A DNA stretch of 64,000 bases from CAVXXD01 sp963765625 (GTDB lineage: Bacteria > Actinomycetota > Geothermincolia > Geothermincolales > Geothermincolaceae): NCBI GenBank assembly GCA_963765625.1, contig CAVXXD010000005.1:62001-126000 (forward strand), written 5' to 3'. Position numbers and translations under genes: made by a program. Shown piece by piece: positions 1 through 7,774 of this stretch. Position 1 is the first letter of the stretch. Each line of letters opens with the position of its first letter. The notes under the pieces are model-generated. The model was not told the DNA's origin and ran no database searches. It was given only the letters and a program-made list of their open reading frames with translations.

Positions 1-192
1 GACGCCGCGGATGGGGGGCGCGCTGGATTCGGCCAGTTCGGCCCTGACCTCGTCGGTGACGTAGGGGCAGTCGTCCAGGCTAGCCTGTCCTCCCGCCAGT
101 TTCATGGCGAAAGCGAGGCAGGTGGGGAACTTGCACTCTCCACAGTTGGTCTTGGGTAGCTTCTTGAAGATATCCAAGCCTGAAAGTCCCAT
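1..192 (-). CDS. acsC: Corrinoid iron-sulfur protein large (gamma) subunit, N-terminal part
   Basis: The first 64 codons of the corrinoid/iron-sulfur protein large subunit; the rest lies beyond the window edge. The N-terminus has the characteristic Cys pattern CGECKFPTC within residues 17-25 and a further Cys at about residue 42, which bind the [4Fe-4S] cluster used to reduce cobalt for reactivation. The protein carries the methyl group from methyl-THF to acetyl-CoA synthase. The ATG at 192 follows a strong GGAAGGAGAG ribosome site, and the gene starts 31 bases after acsB as the last visible gene of the Wood-Ljungdahl operon. The TIM-barrel and B12 domains are not visible here. Confidence 0.88.
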   Translation of the reverse strand, partial: MGLSGLDIFKKLPKTNCGECKFPTCLAFAMKLAGGQASLDDCPYVTDEVRAELAESSAPPIRGV

Positions 193-223
193 ATTATCTC
201 TCCTTCCTTATTTAGAATCCTTT

Positions 224-2401
224 TTAGAACATCGGATCCATGGTCAGCGCCGGATGGCCCTTCTCCTCCAGCCAGGGCAGGATCTCGTCCTCGGTCAGTC
301 CCACGGTCTCGTCGGCGATCTTGTTGATGAAGTCGGGGTCGCCGATCTCCTCGCAGCGCTTGGCCAGCTGCTCCTTCAGGGTCTCCTTGAGGCCCGTGGG
401 CATCCACACCACACGCTGGAAGCCGCCGTCTCCGGAGATGAACTTCTTCGAGTAGATGTAGACCTTGCCGATGCCGACGAAGCCCGGGGTCTGCGCACCG
501 CCGCCGACCGAGCCGGCCAGGGAGGAGAAGCTCATGCCGCAGGGGGTGGAGCCGGTGTGCTCGCGGTTGACAATCATCACGCCGTTGCACATGGGCAGGA
601 AGGCCACGATGCACTCGAAACATCCGCAGGAGGTCATGGGGTCTTCCATCATGCTGTAGGCGTTGAACTTCTCCAGGCCGCCGCCCGAGCTGTCCTTGAC
701 GAAATCGTTGACGTTGTCCCACTGGCCCTTGAGCTCGTCGATGGCGTTGCCCTTTTTAATGGGCTGGTTGGGGCCGACCGGGTCGATCTCGAAAGCGGCC
801 TTGCCGTCCAGCCAGTTGTAGGCGCCACACAGCCCCAGGCGCTCCGGGGTGATGACGCAGACATGGGTGGGGGCGAAGGACTGGCAGAGGGTGCAGGAAT
901 AGAAGATGTCTGTGGTCTCATCGGTCATGCCGGCGGTTTTCTCGTCGCGGAAATGGTAGGCTTCGCGGGCCTTGCCCAGCCACTCGTCGACCTTGGCGGG
1001 ATCGGTGTAGATGGTCACCTGGACCTTGTCCACGATGGCCGGGAACTCCGACATCAGCTTGGCATGGAGGATGTGGCCATAGTGCTCGATCTTGAAGCCC
1101 TTGGCTTGGGCCTTCTTGCTGATGCGGGTCCAGACGATGTCGCGCTGGCCCATGTGCCAGATGCCCTCGGCGCCGTTGATGAGGTGGTGGGCCTGGCGTT
1201 CGAGGATGGACTCGAAGTCCTCCTGCATCTTGCGTCCGGCCACCTCAATGACGATGCCCAGGGGCAGGGCGCTTCCCTCTTCAACGTCGTCGATCTCGGG
1301 ACCCACGACGGTGATCTTGTTGTCGGTGACCTCGTCCATGTCCAGCATGCGCACGTACTCGAAGGCCGGGGTGATGTTCCCGCCGAACTGGACGTACATG
1401 TCGGCCTTGCCGATGCGCTCGCCTTCGAAGGCGGGGCCATAAGCCATGGGGATAGGCACCTTGGCGATCTGTATCTTGAGGCCGCGCACTTCCACGCACT
1501 TCTGCACGATCTCCTCTTCCGGCACGCCCGAGACGACGTGCTCGTAGGTGCAGACGCCGGTGGGGAGGATCTGCGGGATATCGGTGGAGGCGATGGTGGG
1601 GAAGCCGTAGTTGATGGCCCCCGCCGCGTAAGCGTACTTCTGCTCGTCCACGTAGTCCAGGGCGAGTACGAAGGCGAAGATGCGGTTTTTGTTGTAACGG
1701 AGGATCTTCTTGAAGTCGCCGGGCTGGGCGCCGCCGAAGGACATGGCCGCCCGCGCCGCGAACCCCAGGGAGTATACGGCCGAGGACATGTCCGAGCCGT
1801 AGGGCACGGTGCGGGTGTCCCAGTTGAGCTGGCGGTCCTTCTCCAGGAGCTGGTCGGTGATGGTCTTGCCGTCGATGTTGCCGCTCATCCAGACGTAGAG
1901 GTTCTTTTCCAGCAACTCGATGAGGATTTTGTCGGCCATGTCGGGGCTGGAGGCCAGCCCGGTCCAGGCGCAGAACCCGGGGGCCGAGCCGTCCACGAAC
2001 TCGACGCCGCGCTCACGCATGATCACGTCGTCGGCCGCGCCCAGCCAGATGTCGTCCACCGGCGGGTTGGTGACGTACTTGCATCCCTCGATGAGCTCAC
2101 CCGCGAAGAGGGTGGCGATGCCGGCGTCCAGGGTGTGTCCCAGGTAGGGTACCCAGTGCTGTGAGCGGGGCACCGGCGGCAGGAGGTCCTTGCAGACCTC
2201 GAGCACCTTGGCCATGTCTTCCAGCTTCTCCACTTTCATGCCGGTCAGGCCGTAGATGATGGGCAGGTAATAAGCAGTGTTGGGAAATTCCACCTTGGCG
2301 GTGGCGCCCTTGGCCTCGGCGGCTTCCTTGAACATCAGCTCGGCCCTGGCCACCTCGGCGTGGGCTCCCTTGATTGCAGCGGTCGCGATAATTCTACTCA
2401 T
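224..2401 (-). CDS. acsB: CO dehydrogenase/acetyl-CoA synthase, acetyl-CoA synthase subunit
   Basis: Joins CO, a methyl group from the corrinoid protein, and CoA to form acetyl-CoA. At 725 residues it matches the full-length bacterial enzyme (about 730), including the N-terminal domain that docks CODH. A-cluster ligands are all visible: C503, C506, C515 and C525 for the [4Fe-4S] cubane, and the C592-G-C594 motif plus C597 around the nickel sites. These sit three residues before the Moorella numbering. The gene begins one base after the cooS stop, with the GGAGGTG ribosome site inside the cooS end, so CODH and ACS are translationally coupled as expected for a tight complex. Confidence 0.97.
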   Translation of the reverse strand: MSRIIATAAIKGAHAEVARAELMFKEAAEAKGATAKVEFPNTAYYLPIIYGLTGMKVEKLEDMAKVLEVCKDLLPPVPRSQHWVPYLGHTLDAGIATLFAGELIEGCKYVTNPPVDDIWLGAADDVIMRERGVEFVDGSAPGFCAWTGLASSPDMADKILIELLEKNLYVWMSGNIDGKTITDQLLEKDRQLNWDTRTVPYGSDMSSAVYSLGFAARAAMSFGGAQPGDFKKILRYNKNRIFAFVLALDYVDEQKYAYAAGAINYGFPTIASTDIPQILPTGVCTYEHVVSGVPEEEIVQKCVEVRGLKIQIAKVPIPMAYGPAFEGERIGKADMYVQFGGNITPAFEYVRMLDMDEVTDNKITVVGPEIDDVEEGSALPLGIVIEVAGRKMQEDFESILERQAHHLINGAEGIWHMGQRDIVWTRISKKAQAKGFKIEHYGHILHAKLMSEFPAIVDKVQVTIYTDPAKVDEWLGKAREAYHFRDEKTAGMTDETTDIFYSCTLCQSFAPTHVCVITPERLGLCGAYNWLDGKAAFEIDPVGPNQPIKKGNAIDELKGQWDNVNDFVKDSSGGGLEKFNAYSMMEDPMTSCGCFECIVAFLPMCNGVMIVNREHTGSTPCGMSFSSLAGSVGGGAQTPGFVGIGKVYIYSKKFISGDGGFQRVVWMPTGLKETLKEQLAKRCEEIGDPDFINKIADETVGLTEDEILPWLEEKGHPALTMDPMF

Positions 2402-2402
2402 G

Positions 2403-4340
2403 CTACACCTCCAGCTCTCTTCTCATGGCCATGTCGAAGAGAACCCTCTCACGCTTGGCGGCGATGCCCAGAGCTTCGCGTTTCCCGTCGATGGCGCTGA
2501 GGATTTTGCCCACCATCTTCTCGGGGTCGGGCTCGAAATCCCAGGCGTTCTTGTAGATCTCGTTGTAGCGGTTGAAGAGCAGGTCGGTGACGGCTTCGCT
2601 GCCCGTGGTCGGCCACTTCACGCCGAAGATGGTGTAGGCACCGGAGGCCACGAAGTACTGGCCGATGGCGATGGCTTTCTCGCTCATCCACTCGGGGGCA
2701 CACCCGGCGGCCGGCAGGTCGCTGATGTCGTCGCCCAGGCCGCCTTCGTTGACCATGGCCGTGAGGGCGATGAGTACGCGGCTGTTGTCCACGCAGGAGC
2801 CGCAATGCAGCACCGGCGGGATGCCCACCGCTTCGCAGACTTCCCATAAGCCCTGCGGGCAGATTTCCCGGGCCACTTCGGGGAGCATCAGGCCGGCCTT
2901 GGCCACCGACTGCGCGGCGCAGCCGGTCATGACCACCAGGCAGCCGTTGGCGATGAGCTCTTTGACCACGCGGACGTGGACGTCGTCGCTCTTGACGCGG
3001 GGGTTGTTGCAGCCGACCACGCCCACCACGCCGCGGATGCGGCCGTCGATGATGGCGTCGTTCAGGGGGCGGTAGGAGGCGCGGAACTTGCCTCCCAGCA
3101 TGTAATTGATGTACTCGTGGTTGAACCCGGCGATGAGCGACTCGGTGTTGGAGGGGATGCTCACCTTGCCACGGTTCTTGTAGTTGTCGATGGCATTGCC
3201 CACGATCTCCTTGGCCGTCTCCAGGGCATGGTCCTCGTGGAACTCCATGTGCTTGGCGAAGGGCATCTTGGCCTTGGGGGAGGTAGTGACGATGTCGGTG
3301 TGGACACAGGAAGCGATCTGGCCGATGCCCTGGTAGACGCACTGCACGTCGACGACCATGGTTTCCACCGCGCCGGTGAGGATGGCCAGCTCCTGCTGGA
3401 GCACGTTGCCGGCGATGGGCACGCCGTGGCGGGTGAGCATCTCGTTGGCGGTGCAGCAGATGCCCGCCAGGTTGATGCCTTTGGCCCCCACTGACTTGGC
3501 CTTCTCCAGCATCTCCGGCAATCCGGCGGCCAGCATGATCATTTCCGAAAGCAGCGGCTCGTGGCCGTGGATAACTATGTTGACCTCGTCCTCCTTGAGC
3601 ACGCCCAGGTCGATCTGACCCTCCAGCGGGGTGGGGGTGCCGAACATGATGTCCTGCAGCTCGGTGCCGATCATGGAGCCGCCCCAGCCGTCCGCCAGGG
3701 CGCAGCGCGAACCCTGCAGCAGGATGTTCTCGTAATCCTGGTCCACGCCGATGGAGGTGCGGTGCATGATCTCCACCACTTCGCGGTCGATGCCGCGGGG
3801 GAAGATGCCCAGGTCGCGCCAGATCTGCTTGCGGGGCTCGGGAGCACGCTGGGCGAAGAGGAGCTCTCCGTCCTGCTGGCCGAACATGGCCATGCAGCGC
3901 TCTCCCACTTCCAGGGCGATGTCGTTGATCTCGCGGTCCCCCACCTCGACGCCCAGGTCCAGAGCTACCTCAAGGAGCTTGATGCGGTCCTTGACCTGGT
4001 AGTCGGTGGTCTCACCCTTGGCCGCCATGATCAGGGTCTCGGCCACGGCACGGCCGTGGTCGGAGTGGGCGGAAGATCCACCCGCGATCATGCGCGCGAA
4101 GTTGCGGGCCACGATTGTATCCATGGTGGCGCCGCATACGCCCTTGGATTCGTTGGGCTTCTTGGGGTTGATGCGGCAGGGGCCCATGGCGCAGATGCGG
4201 CAGCAGGCACCGGCTTCCCCGAAAGCGCAACCCTTCTGCTGGGCTACGCGGGAATACGCGGTCTCCTGGCCTTCCGCCTCGGCCTTCTTGAGCATTTCTA
4301 TGCTCGATTCACATGATGTCATTTCTTCATAGTCTGCCAT
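2403..4340 (-). CDS. acsA: Ni-Fe carbon monoxide dehydrogenase catalytic subunit
   Basis: Reduces CO2 to CO for acetyl-CoA synthase, or oxidises CO. Also called cooS. The 645-residue length is typical. C38 and C46 match the D-cluster ligands at the dimer interface, and C47, C50, C55 and C69 match the B-cluster ligands. The HGHEP stretch near residue 260 supplies the C-cluster histidine, and later Cys residues (for example in GCNNP, TGCAAQ and HCGSC) complete the Ni-Fe-S cluster. It lies between acsD and acsB; the ribosome site AGGAGGA stands about ten bases before the ATG. Nickel is presumably inserted by the CooC ATPase encoded upstream in the same operon. Confidence 0.97.
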   Translation of the reverse strand: MADYEEMTSCESSIEMLKKAEAEGQETAYSRVAQQKGCAFGEAGACCRICAMGPCRINPKKPNESKGVCGATMDTIVARNFARMIAGGSSAHSDHGRAVAETLIMAAKGETTDYQVKDRIKLLEVALDLGVEVGDREINDIALEVGERCMAMFGQQDGELLFAQRAPEPRKQIWRDLGIFPRGIDREVVEIMHRTSIGVDQDYENILLQGSRCALADGWGGSMIGTELQDIMFGTPTPLEGQIDLGVLKEDEVNIVIHGHEPLLSEMIMLAAGLPEMLEKAKSVGAKGINLAGICCTANEMLTRHGVPIAGNVLQQELAILTGAVETMVVDVQCVYQGIGQIASCVHTDIVTTSPKAKMPFAKHMEFHEDHALETAKEIVGNAIDNYKNRGKVSIPSNTESLIAGFNHEYINYMLGGKFRASYRPLNDAIIDGRIRGVVGVVGCNNPRVKSDDVHVRVVKELIANGCLVVMTGCAAQSVAKAGLMLPEVAREICPQGLWEVCEAVGIPPVLHCGSCVDNSRVLIALTAMVNEGGLGDDISDLPAAGCAPEWMSEKAIAIGQYFVASGAYTIFGVKWPTTGSEAVTDLLFNRYNEIYKNAWDFEPDPEKMVGKILSAIDGKREALGIAAKRERVLFDMAMRRELEV

Positions 4341-4383
4341 TGTCCGTCTTCCTCCTGTCGTTTAGGACTTAAGATCTTCTGAT

Positions 4384-5322
4384 CTAAGAGAGATCAGCGA
4401 TTAGCTGCTTAACGAGCCGTATGGACTCGGGATGGCGCAGGATGAGGACGTCGGCGCCGGCCAGCATCAGTGCCGTGGCCGTGACCGTCTCCCACATGAT
4501 TCCCCGCTTCTCCGGGTCTCCCCACTCGGGATTCTCTTCCAAGGACATCTTGGCTTCCTTGGTCTTCCAGGCCTGGTTGGCGACGTTGGCCAGCAGGGGC
4601 ATCTGGGTCATGGAATCGTCCTGGTAGAGGGCGGCCAGCTTCAAGCGCTCCATTACCGAATAGGTGTATTCCAGGCCATAGCCCAGGGCGCCGGTGGTCG
4701 GGTCGATGAGGAGCTTGTCGGCTTCCATGCCCAGGTTGGTGAGGAGGATGTTGAGCTGCTTGGCCAGGTTGACGTCGATGGGGGTCATGGCGCAGACATC
4801 CTGCTTGTAGCCGATGGCCGCGGCGCCGATGGTCTTATGGTTCTCGTCCTTGGCCGGACCCATGACCACGTTCTTGCCTTCGACCTTGCTGGCGACGGCC
4901 TTCATGACCTCGGCGTCCTTCTCCAGGTCCTCGGTGCCGTAGACGATCACCGGGATGTTCAGAGCGTCGACCACCGTGGCCACCGTGTCGGCGGCGGCGG
5001 CGGCGGTGCCGTCGGAGGACTTGGGGTCGGTGGAGGTGAGGACCAGGGCGATGGCGTCGACGCCCCACTCGTCCTGGGCCTTCTTGGCCCAGGCCACCGG
5101 GTCGTTCTTGAAGGCGCCCAGAGCCTTCTCCAGGGCCGGTATCATCTCTCCGGCCTCGTCCACGACTTCGGCCGCAATAACGGGCTTGTTGGGCATATCG
5201 CCTTCCCACAGGTGGAACGGGAGGACATTCTCGCCCCCTGCCTTGAGCGACTTGTCCCCGGTCCCGATAACCACTTCTCTGATCTTACCCTTGGCGGTCT
5301 CTACCGGTAGGTTAAAAGCCAT
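4384..5322 (-). CDS. acsD: Corrinoid iron-sulfur protein small (delta) subunit
   Basis: Small TIM-barrel subunit that pairs with AcsC to form the corrinoid/iron-sulfur methyl carrier. It is 312 residues from the ATG at 5322, as is usual for AcsD. A GTG two codons earlier is also open, but the GGAGA ribosome site is spaced correctly only for the ATG. Typical stretches are the opening KGKIREVVIGTG and the middle segment on DPTTGALGYGLEY. The gene lies between folD and cooS, apart from its partner acsC, which is at the operon end. The methyltransferase acsE is not seen and may lie further downstream beyond the left edge. Confidence 0.93.
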   Translation of the reverse strand: MAFNLPVETAKGKIREVVIGTGDKSLKAGGENVLPFHLWEGDMPNKPVIAAEVVDEAGEMIPALEKALGAFKNDPVAWAKKAQDEWGVDAIALVLTSTDPKSSDGTAAAAADTVATVVDALNIPVIVYGTEDLEKDAEVMKAVASKVEGKNVVMGPAKDENHKTIGAAAIGYKQDVCAMTPIDVNLAKQLNILLTNLGMEADKLLIDPTTGALGYGLEYTYSVMERLKLAALYQDDSMTQMPLLANVANQAWKTKEAKMSLEENPEWGDPEKRGIMWETVTATALMLAGADVLILRHPESIRLVKQLIADLS

Positions 5323-5352
5323 GTTCACTCTCCTTTCGCCTATTTGTTCCGC

Positions 5353-6291
5353 TTATTCCAGACCATTGGCTATCTTGCAAGCTCTCAGAGCATTTTTCAT
5401 CAGCATGCGGTTGGTGACGGAGCCCACGCCTCCGGGTACCGGGGTGATGGCCTTGCATTTGTCCTTGACCGCGTCGAAGGAGACGTCGCCCACCGTCTTG
5501 GTCTTGGGCTTGCCCTTCTCATTGAGGACAGGCTCGCCAGCTTCATCGAGCACCTTGACCCGGTTGATGCCCACGTCGATGACGATGGCGCCTTCCTTGA
5601 CCAGGTCGGGGCCGATGAGGTCGGCCTTGCCCGCCGCCACGATGAGGATGTCCGCGCCGAGGGTGTGCTTGGCCAGGTTGCCCTTCATGCTGGTGAAGAC
5701 GTGGCTGACGGTGACGTTGGCGTTACGGTTGAGGGCCAGAAAGGCCGCCGGCTTGCCCACGATGTTGGAGTGGCCGACCACGCAGATCTCCGCGCCCTCG
5801 AAGAAATCCTTGGGGTCCACTTTCTCGACGTCTTTAGCGTAACGGTTGAGGATCTCGATGACGGCGGAAGGGGTGGCCGGGGGGAAATCGGGCTCGCCCA
5901 GGGCCAGCTTGCCCATGTTAAAGGGGTTGAAGCAGTCGATGTCCTTATTGACGTCGATGTTATTGATCACCGCTGAGTCCGAGATGTGCTCGGGGAAGGG
6001 GCGCAGCGGCAGGATGCCGGAGACGTTGGGGTCGGCGTTGAGGCGTTTGACGATCTCGATGACCCCTTCTTCGGTGACGTCGGCGGCCGGGTTCTCGTTG
6101 AAGTAGGCGAAACCCGCCTCTTCGCAGAATTTCTCCACCTGTCCGCGGTACATTTTTGAGCCGAAATCATCCCCCACCAGCAGAGTGGCGATGCCCGGGG
6201 TTATCCCCTTGGCCTTGAGGGCTTCGGTCTCGGCCACGATCTCTTTCATCAGCTCATCGCCGATGGCTACACAATCGATCACTAACGACAT
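5353..6291 (-). CDS. folD: Methylene-THF dehydrogenase (FolD family, cyclohydrolase residues missing)
   Basis: FolD-family protein that interconverts methenyl- and methylene-THF in the methyl branch. The Rossmann part has the family motif VVGHSNIVGKPAA, and the C-terminus has TPVPGGVGSVT. In bifunctional FolD the cyclohydrolase step needs a Lys four residues after a conserved Tyr and a Gln in GILVQLPLP. Here the Tyr is Y48 but position 52 is Val, and the second motif reads GILPLRPFP with Leu96 in place of Gln. The conserved Asp in KDIDCF remains. Combined with the separate cyclohydrolase gene next to it, this suggests a dehydrogenase-only enzyme. The start at 6291 has an AAAGGAG ribosome site nine bases away. 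Confidence 0.92.
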   Translation of the reverse strand: MSLVIDCVAIGDELMKEIVAETEALKAKGITPGIATLLVGDDFGSKMYRGQVEKFCEEAGFAYFNENPAADVTEEGVIEIVKRLNADPNVSGILPLRPFPEHISDSAVINNIDVNKDIDCFNPFNMGKLALGEPDFPPATPSAVIEILNRYAKDVEKVDPKDFFEGAEICVVGHSNIVGKPAAFLALNRNANVTVSHVFTSMKGNLAKHTLGADILIVAAGKADLIGPDLVKEGAIVIDVGINRVKVLDEAGEPVLNEKGKPKTKTVGDVSFDAVKDKCKAITPVPGGVGSVTNRMLMKNALRACKIANGLE

Positions 6292-6317
6292 ATGCTAGCG
6301 CTCCTTTCTCGTGATAA

Positions 6318-6944
6318 CTAACCCAGTTTGTCGTAAGTAAGCTGCATCACCCTCTCCCGCAACTCGCCCGTTTCTTTCAATATCTCCTGCACCCGGGACC
6401 ACCTGGACGCGCAGTAATCCGCGTCCTCGATACTCCCGATGTTTATTTTCACGTTGAGGGCGCCGCTCTGGGCAGCGGCTTCGGCCAGCAGCACGGCCAC
6501 GCCGGCGTCGCTCACCGCGCCGACGTTGCCGATCTCGCCGGCGGTCAGCGAGAGGCGTGCCACGTCCAGGCACTTCTCGGTGATCCGGAAGGGCACCTCG
6601 GTGGCGGCCTTCAGGCCTTCCTGGACCTTGATGCGGCGGGCCTCCTTCTCCTCCTCGGTGTCCCGGGGCATCTTGAAGGCGGCGGACACTCCCGCGTAGA
6701 CCTCGGTATCCTGTTGGAGAAGGTCCTGCAGGTCGCCGCGGACCTGCTCGGAGGCTTTGAGGAGTTTCTCGATGTCCGCCTGAACGGCGGCGTATTTCTC
6801 TTTTCCCAGCGTCAGGTTGCCGACCATTGAGACCAGGGCCGCTCCCAGGGCGGCGGTCAAAGCGGCCACACTGCCGCCTCCCGGCTCCGGTGACTTGGAG
6901 GCGAGTTTGTCCAGGAATACGATCATGGGTTTCTCTATATACAT
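6318..6944 (-). CDS. fchA: Methenyl-THF cyclohydrolase (FchA, cyclodeaminase family)
   Basis: Member of the formiminotransferase-cyclodeaminase C-terminal family, a small all-helical cytosolic protein. The family marks are the PGGGSVAAL motif near residue 20 and the later GEIGNVGAVSDAG motif. In acetogens such as Acetobacterium and Clostridium, FchA makes methenyl-THF from formyl-THF. It lies directly upstream of folD, whose own cyclohydrolase residues are absent, so it very likely supplies this step. The open frame extends to 6971, but a GGAGG site is placed five bases before the ATG at 6944 and only two before the ATG at 6947, so 6944 is preferred. Confidence 0.88.
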   Translation of the reverse strand: MYIEKPMIVFLDKLASKSPEPGGGSVAALTAALGAALVSMVGNLTLGKEKYAAVQADIEKLLKASEQVRGDLQDLLQQDTEVYAGVSAAFKMPRDTEEEKEARRIKVQEGLKAATEVPFRITEKCLDVARLSLTAGEIGNVGAVSDAGVAVLLAEAAAQSGALNVKINIGSIEDADYCASRWSRVQEILKETGELRERVMQLTYDKLG

Positions 6945-7009
6945 CATTTCCTCCAGGGTCCAAGGGACCATTATCTCATTAACCTGCTGCTAAATCCATT
7001 GACAATTCC

Positions 7010-7774
7010 CTACTTCCTTACCATCACGTTCTCGTCCAGAATGGCCTTCACTGCCTGGTAGGCGACGCTGTCAGCGGGCAGTTCCACCAGCGGCCGCCCG
7101 GCACCGTCAAGCTCACGCAGCATGGGGTCGTCAGGGAGGAACCCCGCGATCTTCAGGTTTCCATCCCCGGCCCGTTGGGCTACGCCTTCGGGAATGCCGT
7201 CCTGCACCCGGGATATCACCAGGGCCAGCCGCTTCAGCTCCAGGCTCATCTCCCGGGCCAGATCACGGATACGCAAGGCGGTCTCCACACCCCGCACGGT
7301 GGCGTCGGACATGATGATCATCAGGTCCACGCCCCGGGTGGTGCGGCGGGAGAGGTGCTCCATGCCCGCCTCGTTGTCCATGACCACGAAATCGTAGTTG
7401 GCCACCATGATGTCGAGCTGCCTGCGGAAGACGCTGTTGAGAAAGCAGTAGCAGCCTGGGCCTTCCGGCCGTCCCATGGAGATGAGGTCGAACCCCTCCT
7501 CCTCCACGATGGACTGCTGCATCTGCATTTCCACCCAGTCCTCCTTGGCCATGCCTTTGGGCAGATTGTCCTTCTCCTTGGTGATTAACTCCCGGACCTG
7601 TCCCACCGTCTTTTCCGCCTTTACTCCCAGCACCATGTCCAGGTTGGCGTTGGCGTCGGCGTCCACGGCCAGGATCGAACCACCGTAACGCTCCATGAAA
7701 TAGCGGACCGCCAGGCCGGAGAAGGTGGTCTTCCCCGTGCCCCCCTTACCCGCCATGGCCAGGACATAAGACAT
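7010..7774 (-). CDS. cooC: CODH nickel-insertion accessory ATPase (CooC/AcsF type)
   Basis: MinD-type P-loop ATPase of 254 residues that helps load nickel into CODH or ACS. It opens with the deviant Walker A motif KGGTGKT at about residues 10-16, followed by the AVDADANANL switch region. The paired cysteines in GPGCYCFLN form the CxC site that binds nickel at the dimer interface in CooC. The AcsF/CooC distinction (ACS or CODH maturation) cannot be settled from sequence alone. The ATG shares one base with the acsV stop (TGATG), so the two are translationally coupled. Confidence 0.9.
   Translation of the reverse strand: MSYVLAMAGKGGTGKTTFSGLAVRYFMERYGGSILAVDADANANLDMVLGVKAEKTVGQVRELITKEKDNLPKGMAKEDWVEMQMQQSIVEEEGFDLISMGRPEGPGCYCFLNSVFRRQLDIMVANYDFVVMDNEAGMEHLSRRTTRGVDLMIIMSDATVRGVETALRIRDLAREMSLELKRLALVISRVQDGIPEGVAQRAGDGNLKIAGFLPDDPMLRELDGAGRPLVELPADSVAYQAVKAILDENVMVRK

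Noticed and set aside
104..2164. 686-codon plus-strand frame opposite acsB
   Set aside because: Low-complexity, His/Gly/Asp-rich translation typical of the antisense of a GC-rich gene; AcsB on the other strand has all its cluster ligands.
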